Shown one piece after another: positions 11,612-23,352 of a stretch of 64,000 nucleotides of DNA. The notes under the pieces are model-generated. The model did no database searches. It was not told the DNA's origin and worked only from the letters and a program-made list of their open reading frames with translations. Each line of letters starts with the position of its first letter. The first letter of the stretch is position 1. This stretch comes from Ceratopteris richardii (Eukaryota; Streptophyta; Polypodiopsida; Polypodiales; Pteridaceae): NCBI GenBank assembly GCA_020310875.1, contig CM035407.1, positions 94,748,733 through 94,812,732 of the forward strand, written 5' to 3'. The translations under genes were made by a program, and so were the position numbers.

Positions 11612-12490
11612 TGTTAGTTGGCCGTCGGATTGGCAGATGTAAAACAGAATCTTGTATTCGCACGTGCGAAAAATGGTTACGCGACAATTGTAATTTCTTA
11701 TATAAAACAATGAAAAGAGATGCTCGACGATTTGTGAAATCAACAGACTGTTCGTCTGGGTGATTGTCGGAACGTTACTGTAGCACTGTTGGTGTAATTT
11801 CTTAGTACTTTGAAGGAGTATGTACATTACGTGTCTTGTTGTTTGTTCGTACTATGGCTTACCGTGACGAGTAGTGAAATCACCAGACTGTTCGTGTGGG
11901 TGATTGTCGGACCGTTACTTCTGTGGTGTTGTTTGTCTAAGTTCTTGCGTTCCCTGAGTATGCTGTATGCATTTGTGTTTTGTCTGTCTGTGCGGATCTT
12001 GATTTAGCGTGACGAATCGTCTTACGATTGAACTGAGACATTGTGAGGTATCTGGTTATGATAAATTGAAATCTCTGACACGTTCTGTTGATTGTTATCA
12101 TTATTGACGCAGTTGTTAGTTCATAGATGTTAAGAGAGATCACCCGGATTGCAGGTCTGAGCCAATGATCTTGCGGAATCGTTAGGGTTTGATCTACTAA
12201 CTAAATGTGCAGTGAAGACGTTATACTCATATTATGCAGAAATCTGTTGAGTAGAGTTTGTGTAATTACGATATTGTTATGAGAATCCTGAACTGAAGGT
12301 TGTAATCCTCGGTGTTGCTGGTTAGAGGTACCTACCCGGTATGATTGAAGTGCTATTCCGGTCTCTCGTAGTATAGTAAGGTAGGTGCGGAGCAGCAACC
12401 TTTTAATGTATTCGATAAGTGTGTGAGTATAGCAAAGTTTCGATCAAGACATGGATATGTGTAAAATGGTTAGTCTGGGAAAATCAAGCA
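11612..12490 (+). repeat. 5' LTR of the 11.6-kb gypsy element
   Basis: TGTTAGTTGG at the start and AATCAAGCA at the end, the same length as the copy at 19150. I see roughly 30 differences between the copies by eye, so the insertion is considerably older than the giant element. Confidence 0.9.
11699..11707 (+). promoter_or_regulatory. TATA box in the gypsy LTR
   Basis: TATATAAAA about 90 bases into the LTR, and conserved as TATATAAAG at 19237-19245 in the 3' LTR. Likely the U3 promoter. Confidence 0.55.
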
Positions 12491-13702
12491 GTACGAGATG
12501 CCTTTTTGCAGAGTTTTAGGCTAAAGAAGAATCCAGCCAAAATTTTTGACTATCTGCAAAACAACAGACAAAAGGTAAATCAAACAGTACAAGAATACGC
12601 TACTCTATTCAGGAATCACTTGAGGCAGTTACCACCAGCACATGCCAACCTATCGGACGATGTTATTACTCAATGGTTTATCAATGGCTTGACTCCACAA
12701 CTTAAACAGATTATGATCATACGCTGTGTAGGAGCTATGACGCTAGATGCAGTAATCGCAATGGCTCTGCAGCTGGAAAACAAGGTTGCAGGATTTACAA
12801 AAGATCTGGAGTGGTTAAAAACAAACAGAAATGTCGCCGAAGATATGACCAGACAAGTATACTGCATCACATGCAAGAATTCAGGCCATACTAGTGCCAC
12901 TTGTGCACTTAATCAGTTATTCTGTGCTATCTGCAACACTGCCGGACACACCACCGAAAACTGCGCATACAACGCCAAAGTGCAGGGAACCGCAACTTTC
13001 AATGCTATTATACAAGAACCAGGACAACCAGCCAATCATTGTGTTCCTCCGCAAATGAGGAACAATCAACAACAAGGATATCGAAATTACAGAGGACAGA
13101 GAAATAACAACTACAACGCAAACCGCTGGCAGGCCGGACCAGCACTGGAAAATCCCAATCTGCCACCACCGTGCTGTCATTTCTGTGGTGAATTTGGTCA
13201 CATTAGAAGATTCTGTAAGGATGCAGCTGAATATGATCAAAGGAAGAAGGAACGACAAAACCCAATGGCTAATATAGTACAAATTACACCAGTGGAAATG
13301 CAAGCTGCAGTAATTCAGACCCGCTCCAGTAAACAACTACAGCCTGCAGCAGAATTATTTGAACCAGGTATATGCGAACAACAAAGGATGTACAACAAGG
13401 CTAGTCAATGGACCACCGCAGAACCTCCAGTCTTCCTAGATCCTATTCCGGTAACCCAGATTCCGATAACCAAAGAAGGAACACAACAACAGAGTTCCAA
13501 TTCAGCAGTAGGCACATCATCAACAGCAGGTACATCATCAACAGCAAGCACATCATCAGCAGCAGACACAACATCTTCAGCAGGCGCATCATCTTCAGAA
13601 TCTGTGGAAACAATCCAATCACAAAAGGCCTGGGAAATTTTATCTAAAGCATCCACCACTCTTCCTTTGGGCCAATTACTTGCACTAGTACCGGGAGTTT
13701 GA
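12491..13702 (+). pseudogene. gag of the gypsy element, N-terminus deleted
   Basis: The reading frame enters from the LTR without an ATG, then encodes the second half of retrotrans_gag (AVRDAFLQSFRLKKN, YATLFRNHLRQLPPAHANL, VITQWFINGL) and three zinc knuckles of canonical C-x2-C-x4-H-x4-C form: CITCKNSGHTSATC, CAICNTAGHTTENC, CHFCGEFGHIRRFC. A Gln/Asn/Arg-rich spacer separates knuckles two and three. The C-terminal end is a Ser/Thr/Ala-rich low-complexity stretch (SSTAGTSSTA). TGA at 13700-13702 and TAG nearby at about 13718 interrupt the frame, which otherwise continues into protease. Gag would form the particle and bind RNA. Confidence 0.88.
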
Positions 13703-16700
13703 CAACAATTTCAACAATAGTTCAGTCCTGTGCCTTCATGCATTCCGGCGACAACAACAATACAATCGGAACCCGATTCTACGGTCGATCATTCAGTTCC
13801 TTTAATTACGGTATGGTATAAGAATCATAAAATCACACAGGTACTAATTGATGGAGGATCTGGAGTCAACATTGCTACTACTGCACTATGTAAAAGGTTA
13901 GGGTGGACCGAAATCGAACCAGTTCAGTTTTTTGTCAGAATGGCCGACCAATCAAGAGTCCATCCCATAGGACTTGTACAAAATGTACCAATCACTTTAC
14001 AAGGTACAACATTTAAAATGACCTTTGTCATACTAGATTTACTGGAATCCACTCTTGATTACAACCTCCTTTTCGGCCAACCTTGGCTGAAGCACGCTAA
14101 GGTGATACAGGATTGGTCTGCACAAGAGCTCACTTTCAAGGATAAAAATCGTAAATACATTGCAAAATTAGATGCTATACAACCTTGCGAGTTGCATGCT
14201 AGACCATATTTGGCGAAACCAGTCCATATGCTAGATGGATTGTCAGATGATGAAGAAGAAGAGTTTCTGAAAAATAACATTGACTTGATCTCCCTAGGAA
14301 CTGTTGATCTACAATCTGTTGTAGATAACTGGAACCCTGCAGTTTGTACAGTAATGACTGTAACAGAAGAAGATAAAAAGGAAGATACTGCGGTTATAGA
14401 TGATGCTCAACTGCAACAACTTTTTAAGCCAGCTGACGATACAGAGAAGCCTCGACAATTTTATGTCCCAAAAGATCAGTTGATCACGTATAATTTAGGC
14501 GATGAAGATCATCCACGTCCTGTCAAGATAAAGCAAAACTTACCGGAAACATTTCAAGCAGGCTTAATCCAGCTACTCCGAGAATTCTCCGACGTTTTTG
14601 CATGGGATCACAAGGATATGAAAGGATTGGACCCCCACATCTATCAGCATAAAGTCGTGCTAAAGCCAGAAGCAAGACCGATCAAGCAACCCAGCTACCG
14701 GATGAATCCAAACTATGCATCACAGGTAAAGGCAGAACTTGATAGGCTACTTAAAGTTGGTATATTGTACAATAGAACATGCTGAATGGATCTCACCCAT
14801 TGTTATCGTCTCGAAAAAGAATAAGCAATTACGAATATGCGTAGACTACCGGAAACTGAACGCAACCACAGTGCCTGATCCTTTTCCGATCCCTTTTCTG
14901 GACACAATGCTTGATAGAGTAGCAGGCCACGAAATGTATTCATTCTTAGACGGATACAGTGGATATAATCAAGTTAGAATGGTTGAACAGGACATACCGA
15001 AAACTGCATTCATTACCAACTGGGGTGTATTTGCTTGTATTGTTATGTGGTTTGGATTAAGGAATGCCCCAAGTACATTCCAAAGGTGTATGCAGGAAAT
15101 ATTTTCTCCTTATCTTACTTCGTTTATGCAAGTGTATCTCGAGGATTTTTCAATTTTCGGTAAGATGATAGCACACCTGTTCCATTTACGGTGCTGCTTT
15201 GAAAAATGCAGAGAATACAGACTCTGTTTGAACCCAAACAAATCCGTGTTTGTGGTTTCATGTGGCAAGTTACTTGGTCACATTGTATCTGCACAAGGTA
15301 TACAGGTGGATCCAGATAAAATTTCAGCTGTGTTAGAAGCTACGGTGCCCACTACACCGAAGGAAGTTATGCGCTTCATGGGCCAAGTAAGATGGCATGG
15401 TCGACACCTACGGTGGCTTGCTCATTTGGCAATACCACTGAACAAGCTAATCACCAAGACTCCTCGACAGTTTGAATGGACTCAGGAATGTCAGATAGCA
15501 TTTGATCGCTTAAAGAGTTTATTAACACAAGTCCCCATCTTACAGCCTCCGGACTGGGATCGGCCATTTCATGTATTTGTTGATGCTTCAGATATAGCAA
15601 TAGGAAGCGTTTTGATGCAACATATTGATAAGTGGTTCAGACCAGTGTACTATGCAAGTCGCAGATTAGCCCCTGCTGAAAAGAATTACTCTGTAACAGA
15701 AAGAGAATGTCTAGGGCTAGTATATTCTGTCAAGAAATTCAGACATTATTTGCTGGGCCATAAATTTACATTTCATATAGATCATGCTGCACTTGTCTAT
15801 CTAGTTCGGCAATAGCATCTAGGTGGTCGATTAGCACGATGGGTTCTGCTTTTACAGGAATTTGACTACGAAGTCGTTCATCGGCCAGGCAGTTCACATG
15901 CCTTAGCAGATTTCCTCTCCCGCTTAGATTCCGGTGAAGCTCCGGTAGGCATAGATGACACAACTCCCGCAATTTATGTCTCTGAACTAATGAATGATGA
16001 AATTACAGACCCACCTTTGCCATCTACATATTATGATCAGATCCTGACATTTCTCACTGATGGATGCCTTCCATCTCATACTTCTACGACAGTACACAGG
16101 AAAATTGCAGTCTTTAGTCGCCGATTTTGGTTAATTGCTGGAGAATTATACTATGTGGATCATATCGGAATTTTACTTCGTTGTATTCCTCCACATGAAG
16201 TTAACTCAGTTATTACTTTGGCTCACTCAATTCCTTCCGATGGCCATTTTGCTGCAGACTTAACACACCGGAAAATTCTGCAAAGTTGTCTCTGGTGGCC
16301 AACTATGCACCGAGATGTATCTCAGTTTGTCAAACAATGTGATACTTGTCAAAGATCTGGACAGCCTCTGCAACGTCATCTTTTCCCTCTGCAACCCATC
16401 TTACCATAAGAACCTTTCCAGAAGTGGGGTCTAGATTTTATCGGTCCGATTACACCTCCAGCAGTCTTTAGTAACAACCGTTACATACTGACCTGTATAG
16501 ACTATGCAACCAAATGGGCAGAAGCCTGGGCTTTACGATCTGCTACAGCTGTCGCGATAGCAAAGTTTCTGCTAACCGATGTCTTTCCACGTTTTGGTTT
16601 ACCACTGGAACTTGTTTCAGATCAAGGCACTCATTTTGTGAACAATTTAATGAAGACACTTACACAGTCATTCCAGGTCACGCATAAGTTTAGTTCTCCT

Positions 16701-17294
16701 TATTATCCTCGTGCTAATGGGTTGGCCGAAAGTACAAACAAATCTTTGTTGAATATGCTTCGGAAATTGATCAGGGAAGCACCGAAAAGATGGGATCAAA
16801 TGCTACCTGCAGTATTATGGGCATATCGGACTACATACAAGGTAACAACAGGATTAACACCTTTCAAACTAGCTTATGGATTAGAAGCAATAGCACCAAT
16901 GGAGATAGTTATACCAAGTTTACGAGTAGCAATCACTCAGAAACTGCTACCGGAAGACTCACTGTCATTTCGATTGGATACACTCAGGGAGTTAGACGAG
17001 CAACGATGGCACAGTTTTTTAACTATGCAGGAAGTACAACTAAGACAGGCTCGGACGCATGATCGAAACTTAAAAACTCCAGTTTTTATGGTGGGACAAC
17101 TTGTCCTTTTTTATAATGCAAAGTCGAATCGGTCTGTTGATAAATTCAAATTACGATGGTATGGCCCTTACCGGATTTCAGAACAAGTGGGCCCAGCAAC
17201 TTTTTGGTTGACTACGTTGACCAAAAACCCTCTTTCGAAAGTTATCAATGGTTCGAAGCTACGGCCATACCAACACACCTCTAACCCGCACTGA
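13703..17294 (+). pseudogene. pol of the gypsy element (PR, RT, RNase H, integrase)
   Basis: Protease: VLIDGGSGVN, with DGG where DSG is usual. A frameshift near 14760 precedes RT (ICVDYRKLNATT, FLDGYSGYNQV). The catalytic box reads YLED instead of Y-x-DD, so RT is probably inactive. RNase H keeps HVFVDAS, TERECLG and HIDHAAL. TAG at 15813-15815 and TAA at 16407-16409 interrupt the same frame. Integrase has one H2C2 module (H-x6-H and CDTC) and a DDE core (LDFIGP, VSDQGTH, GLAESTNK), then the C-terminal KFKLRWYGPYRIS region. No chromodomain is present. A single ancestral gag-pol ORF is likely. Confidence 0.9.
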
Positions 17295-17637
17295 AACGTT
17301 TTTCCGGTGGGCCGCATCGTTTGGCACTCGCGTTTCTTTCCTTTTCTTTTCTTTTATTTTGTGTGTTTAATAATATAAGTTTGTAAATATCTGCGTCTTG
17401 ATTCCTAATTATGTCATAAGCTGCCTTGCTCTTGCCAGCTACTCACGCATGCACACCGAAGTTAAAGAATTATCATTTCAATACTGCACAATGATTAATC
17501 ATCCATCATTACCCTCCACCACGACGCATCTATTTAAACTTCTCTGTTTCGCCGAAAATCGCTATTGTGTTTGTGTGCTTGTATGCTTGTGAAATCCCCG
17601 TGTGCCTGCGTTTTGAGCCTGTTATCTGTGTTGCGCC

Positions 17638-19107
17638 ATGGAAGCTTCGGCTAATTATGCCGCTTTTCGTGATGGACTCCCTACTGACGTAGGAGAGTTC
17701 TTGCGCAACTGTGGGCTTGCAAATTTCGCTGAATTGCCTTGGCATTCAGTGGAAGCCCACCCCTTCTTTGCACAAATCATCTCCACCATCGCTCAAGCAC
17801 CTGCCAACGAGCGAAGGTGGGCTTTCCCATCGTTACCCTCCCGAACAGTCATCACTTTCCAAACCTTCTTTGAGTCATTTCGACTCATACCGCAAGGGCG
17901 AGATAATGGCCCGAATTTTCCATTAGCCACCATGAACCAGTTATTCCCTAGATATTCATCCAACAAGTACGCCATCCTTTGTAGACCGGAACCTGAAAGA
18001 TCCGCCCTCCAATTCTTAGTGGCCATACTCAATCTGCAGAAACGCACTTACGGCATATCCCGTCCATTCTACTCAGCAATAGACTTAGCTTCCCGAGAAC
18101 CAGTGAACTTCGCGACAGATTTTTTCCAATGTATCCACAAAGAGTGCGTAGCCATAATCAAACAGGTGAACAAGGGAGCCACTCCAAGATCCAGATTGCC
18201 GCATATTCTGTCCTTCCTCTTTCCAGAAATACTGGCAGCACAACCACCACCCAGAGGTCCTGTTCTGCGACACGAGGAATCGATACAACTGCTAGAAGAT
18301 GATGAAGAAGAAGATGAAGAAGAACTCAACTAGTTATTCCACCGGAAACGAATCAGAATCAGCTCTTCTGAGAGTGAAGCACAAGGCTCTGCTGAAGGAA
18401 ACAAGGACGACAACAAAGAAGATGATAAACAGGATGAAGAAACATTCCACGACACCACAACCTCCATCCAAATTGAATCCTCTATGCAATCTTCCCAAGA
18501 GCAACAACAAGAAACTCGTACTGAAGCTGAAACAACATCGCCCACAGAAACATCAAATCAGCAGTCTAAAGAAGAACAACAAATAGAGGAAGAACAAGCT
18601 GCTAAAGACGCATTGGACAGACTACTTAAGGTAGTGGAATCCACATTTGTGGAGCAGGAACTACAAAACATAAATCAGGTAAACAACATTTTACGGCGAA
18701 AGCTAGCACAAGAAGCTCAGACACAGAAGTTGATAACAGATCTAAAAAGAGAACGCGATGCATACTCCAGAACAATACAGTACCAAAACCAGGAGATTGA
18801 ACGAAAAGAAAATCAACTTGAAAATCAAAAGGAAAGAGTAATCAATATGCAGAAGCAACTGGAAGAAATGAAGATCTCAAGAGATGCAGCCCTGTCCAAC
18901 GAGTTCTACCTACAGGAGGCCTTTTTGCAAACACAGGCTAAAATTTTGCTCACCCAAGCCATAGCTTTAAGTTATGTTAGAGTAGACGCGCAATTAGTAG
19001 AACTAGAAACCCTTAAGCAAATGTTAGAAACTCTCAAGAAAAAGATCGCCCGAACTTTTAGACTAGCCCGGAATATGTACTTAGAAGGAATAGTAGACGA
19101 ACCGTAA
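17638..19107 (+). pseudogene. Extra ORF after pol: globular domain plus coiled coil
   Basis: ATG at 17638 opens 231 codons ending in an acidic stretch at a TAG (18331-18333). The same frame goes on through an acidic, Ser/Gln/Thr-rich linker to a Glu/Gln/Lys-rich coiled coil (about 18580-18960) and ends at 19107. Restored length would be about 490 residues with one nonsense codon. The N-terminal part (LRNCGLANFAELP, RWAFPSLPS, AILCRPEPERSALQFL) matches the minus-strand copy at 28922-29352 and, weakly, the N-terminus of the giant element's second ORF. No signal peptide or membrane segment is visible, so an envelope role is not supported. Function unknown. Confidence 0.75.
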
Positions 19108-19149
19108 CTTTATATAACTTGCGGGTTCGAAGTCCACCGTCTGTGCCAG

Positions 19150-20028
19150 TGTTAGTCGGCCGCCGGATTGGCAGATGTAAAACAGAATCTTGTATTCGCA
19201 CGCGCGAAAAGTGGTTACGCGACAATTGTAATTTCTTATATAAAGCAATGAAAAGAGATGCTCGACAATTCGTGAAATCACCAGACTGTTCGTCTGGGTG
19301 ATTGTCGGAACGTTACTGTAGCACTGTTGGTGTAATTTTTGAGTACTTTGAAGCAGTATGTACATTACGTGTCTTGTTGTTTGTTTGTACTGTGGCTTAC
19401 CGTGACGAGTAGTGAAATCACCAGACTCTTCGTCTAGGTGATTGTCAGAATGTTACTTCTGTGGTGTTGTTTGTCTAAGTTCTTGCGTTCCCTGAGTATG
19501 CTGTATGCATTTGTGTTTTGTCTGTCTGTGCGGATCTTGATTTAGCGTGACGACTCGTCTCACGACTAAACTGAGACATTGTGAGGTATCTGGTTATGAT
19601 AAATTGAAATCTCTGACACGTTCTGTTGATTGTTATCATTATTGACGCAGTTGTTAGTTCATAGATGTTAAGAGAGATCACCCGGATTGCAGGTCTGAGC
19701 CAGTGATCTTGCAGAATCGTTAGGGTTTGATCTACTAACTAAATGTGCAGTGAAGACGTTATACTCGTATTATGCAGAAATCTATTGAGTAGAGTTTGTG
19801 TAATTACGATATTGTTCTAAGAATCCTGAACTGAAGGTTGTAATCCTCGGTGTTGCTGGTTAGAGGTACCTACCCGGTATGATTGAAGTGCTATTCCGGT
19901 CTCTCATACTATAGTAAGGTAGGTGCGGAGCAGCAACCTTTTAATGTATTCGGTAAGTGTGTGAGTATAGCAAAGTTTCGATCAAGACATGGATATGTGT
20001 AAAATGGTTAGTCTGGGAAAATCAAGCA
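19150..20028 (+). repeat. 3' LTR of the 11.6-kb gypsy element
   Basis: Pairs with 11612-12490 at the same length. Just upstream (19127-19149) lies gggttcgaagtccacc instead of a recognisable polypurine tract. Confidence 0.9.
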
Positions 20029-20115
20029 TAAGGGCCTCTGTTTAACAGACCCCTTCCACTCCCAAGAACCCCCAAGAGTTGGTTAAACGCCCTTCTGATT
20101 ATTAGAACGAAGCGT
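20029..20115 (+). other. Conserved flank shared with the other gypsy copy
   Basis: Starts TAAGGGCCTCTGTTTAACAG and continues with CCCAAGAACCCCCAAGAG. A diverged copy lies in opposite orientation at 26821-26871, again directly outside the gypsy LTR-like end. It may be the true end of a longer LTR, lost from the 5' copy with the primer site. Confidence 0.5.
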
Positions 20116-20129
20116 TTAACATTCGAACA

Positions 20130-20290
20130 TTTAACCTATGTGTGTGTATGTATAAATGTGCATGTATGTGTGTAATGTGCATGTATGATGTATATGTGTG
20201 TGTATGCCTGTATTTGTACCTCTAGTCTCACTCTTTTCTCTCTCTCTCTCTCATATACATACATACATACTTAAACACACATACTCATAT
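20130..20290. repeat. TGTATG, TC and CATA simple repeats
   Basis: TGTGTATG-rich sequence, then a short (TC)n run near 20234-20252 and (CATA)n near 20255-20270. Confidence 0.85.
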
Positions 20291-20905
20291 CCACATATAT
20301 ATACATAAAAGCAATGCGTACCGTGCATTATCGCAATGATGAGCCATAAGTGTCCGCATCTCTTTTAGACTCCACTTATGCGACCATCCTATCCCAAACT
20401 CTATCTCAAGTGAACTAAGTATGTATTTTTTATCCCTTTCATCAAGGTCACTACAAAAATAAAAAAAATCATATAAACAAAACATAAGATATAGTTTTCA
20501 ATTTATATGTAAAATTTATACTTACTTCCACTATAAGTGGACAAGGTGTAGGTAAGACTTGCATAATGCTCGCATTCTTCTCTTGAACTCCAATCCATTC
20601 CCTATGTACACAATGTTCCCCTCTGGCTCTATATTGCACTCTAGCCCTAAGGTGCCTATGCATGTCCTCATAGGCACCTCTGCTCTGCTATCATTATCTG
20701 GAGGTGGTATAGGTGTCTAGAAAATAGATAGATAAAAATAACTAGAAATATGTGTTATAATATCATTAAAAACTTTATGAAAAAAAACATACCTGTGACC
20801 AGATAGTTGTCTTCTTGCATGTGGAGCCACAGAAGAGCCCTCCTCTGATCGTTGGGTAAGCATCTCGATCATATAATGCAGCTCACCATCATGCGTACTC
20901 ATGCA
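20285..20905 (-). pseudogene. Unidentified multi-exon coding relic
   Basis: Three minus-strand open blocks have splice-like borders: STHDGELHYMIEML ending at a CACAG|GTATGT donor near 20794; AYEDMHRHLRARVQYR to CPLIVE ending at GTAAGT (20520-20525); and a block after TTTTGTAG (intron 20451-20525) with DLDERDKKYILSSL and GWSHKWSLKEMRTLMAHH. The frames across the junctions do not all agree, so the gene is decayed or my borders are wrong. I do not recognise the protein. A plant DNA-transposon accessory ORF is possible, given the CACTA fragment elsewhere in the window. Confidence 0.3.
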
Positions 20906-21034
20906 TGATGATCCCTAGAGTATCAGGCGCAACTCTTGCTCTCATGACTTTTTATGAGAGTGAGTCTCACCTTTCTCTCTCTACTAGGATGCATAATAGT
21001 TGTACATATAAAACAAAATGGGTTAGAAATCAAT

Positions 21035-21700
21035 ATATATACGTGTACATATGTATGTGTGTATATGTGTATGTAGGTGTATATGTCAGTGTGTATGCAT
21101 GTCAGCATGTATGTATGCACATGCATGTGCATTATGTATGCAAATATGTCTGTCTATGCATATATATGTGTGTATGTGTCCATGTGTGTGTATGTGTCCA
21201 TGTGTGTGTATTTGTGTGTATGTGTGCGTGTCTCTGTGTGTGTGTCTGTGTGTATATATGTGTGTATCTGTATATATGTTTCTATGCATGTGTATGTATG
21301 TGTACAAATGTGTGTGGATGTGAGTATGTGTATGTGTAAGTGTGTATGTGTCTATGTGTGTGTATATGTGTGTCTATGTGTGTATCTGTATGTACACGTC
21401 TATATTCATGTGTATGTGTGTGTGTAATGTGGATGTGTGTATGTTTGTGTAAGTTTGTATGTGTCTATGTGTGTATGTTTTTGTTTATATATATGTGTGT
21501 GTATATCTTTGTGTGTGTAAGTTTGTATGTGTGTGTATATATGTGTGTGTATCTCTGTATGTGCATATGTGTGTGTATTGCATATGTATGCATGTATGTG
21601 TATGTGTGTGTATGTCTCTTTACTTGTGTGTGTGTGTATGCATATATATGTGTGCATGTGCGTGTCGCTCTACGTGTGTGTGTCTCTATGTATCATTAAG
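21035..21700. repeat. Long TG/TATG-rich simple-sequence tract
   Basis: About 660 bases of degenerate TGTG, TATG and TGTC units. The several overlapping Cys/Val/Tyr-rich open frames here are products of the repeat. Confidence 0.92.
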
Positions 21701-22203
21701 TCTCTATAAATATGTCTTTGAAGAGAAACTATTAATGAATGCATCGTCTATAAAGAAATCCTTCCATTGAAAGAAATAAAATAAAGAATTCAAAACCTAA
21801 TCTATCATAATAGACTGGTAACCAATAACATATTTTCCCTTTTCTTCTAACTCATTTCCTATGAGGATTTTAGATATTTAGTTATCTTCATGATTCTAAA
21901 TCAAGAGAAATGTAAGGAAAATTATCTCCTATGAGATGAAAGAATCTTCCATAAGCACCTATGAGAAGAGAGTGAAGCACTTCAAGCCTCAAGAATTTCT
22001 CACAATCCCATTCACTCAACTTGCAAGCCCTGTATAGATGGTCATATCTAACCAAAACTTAGAAACAAACCTTTCATCTCGTGAAGCAAGGAATCCATAG
22101 GATTTTCAACTTCTTGATTTGGACACTCCTATCTCATGTGATGGCCAAGTTTGTGAATGTAGGTAGGTCATTCAGGGGGTCAAATTAGAGGACAATTCTT
22201 CTC

Positions 22204-22249
<46 letters not shown>

Positions 22250-22367
22250 ATGTGAGATATTGATCCACAGGGATCGATCCATTTGATCCACAGGGATCAT
22301 TGATCGACAAGGATCAGTTTAGTTACTTTGGTAGTAATGGGAATAAATGTTGCATGATGACCACATG
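21701..22367. other. No gene seen; (TC)n run and GATC-flanked repeats
   Basis: A pure (TC)n tract lies at about 22205-22246. Three near-copies of GATCCACAGGGATC or GATCGACAAGGATC follow within 22259-22318. No coding evidence on either strand. Confidence 0.5.
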
Positions 22368-23344
22368 TGATGGAGACCTTTTAATCTCCAAAGATCTGAT
22401 CTATATGGATCTAAGAACACTTCTATATCAGTTATAGATCAAACTTTACACAAATATTGTTTTGATTTACCAAATCATTCATAAACAATTCTCTAAATGA
22501 GAATTTTCCTTCTTCAAGAAGTCTGCTTCAAAAACGAACTTCAATCACTTCATACTACTTAGAATTTAATCATTCAAATGATACACACATATCCATGTTG
22601 CACAACTATATTGATGATTAGTTCTTCAAAAGAACTACTAGATTTCTAGTTTGATCTTTTAAACCAAACCTGTGTCAAAACTGTCTTTCAGAAATGGCGA
22701 CTTTGACATGGTCAACTTCTTAAGTTGATTTCTCACAACACAAATCCCGTTTTGCTAAATGCTCTTAGCCATAGCTTCCTTACCTTCTAACTTAGATTTT
22801 GAATGCTCACTCATTCAAAACTTTACACTATGCACTGAGATCTAAGCAAAACATTGACACAAAAAAGTGCGCGATTATGAGAAGTCTGTCTGCAGATTCT
22901 ACATACAAATGTTCCTATTGATCATTCTCACAGTAGGAAAGGAATTAGGCTATGAAACTTTGAACATAGCTTCATTAGCTTTTAGATTATATGTGTACAA
23001 AAGGATTTCTGATCCACATGATCAGGCTGAGAGAACTCAGAGAAAAACCCGTCGTTATTTTCCTGAGTAAAACTCTCTACACATCTCTCTAAGACACTTG
23101 TCATCTAAAATGACTCTCTCACATATTCCTTTACATCATTGACTTATATACATATGTTTCTAAACTTATTCCTCGTCTATTACATTGCTCCTTATCATCC
23201 TAAAGACTTTCTATACTCAGATTACAAGAATTTCCATCTCTAATGTACATATGTATACATACTTCACTTCTGAGATCTCTTCATTCTCTCAAGTGTCTCT
23301 CAAGATCTTTATAATCACCAATTTGTGATTGGTTTGTTCCAACA
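22368..23344 (-). repeat. 3' LTR of the truncated copia element
   Basis: The minus strand starts TGTTGGAACAAACC, matching the LTR at 57667, and ends at a CATCA-type end near 22368. It also contains a minus-strand TATATAAG motif near 23146-23153. Confidence 0.82.
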
Positions 23345-23352
23345 GCTCCCCC

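Larger units (their letters stand above)
11612..20028 (+). mobile_element. Defective Ty3/gypsy element with extra ORF
   Basis: Paired 879-bp LTRs bracket gag, pol and an additional coiled-coil ORF. No primer-binding site follows the 5' LTR: sequence passes directly into the middle of gag. Flanking 5-mers (gtatg, taagg) do not match, so no target-site duplication is visible. The family is the same as the minus-strand element starting at 26871. No chromodomain was seen, which fits the Athila/Tat side of gypsy. Confidence 0.9.

Noticed and set aside
21035..21700. Cys/Val/Tyr-rich or His/Thr-rich small proteins on both strands
   Set aside because: They are translations of TG/CA simple repeats and appear in several frames at once.
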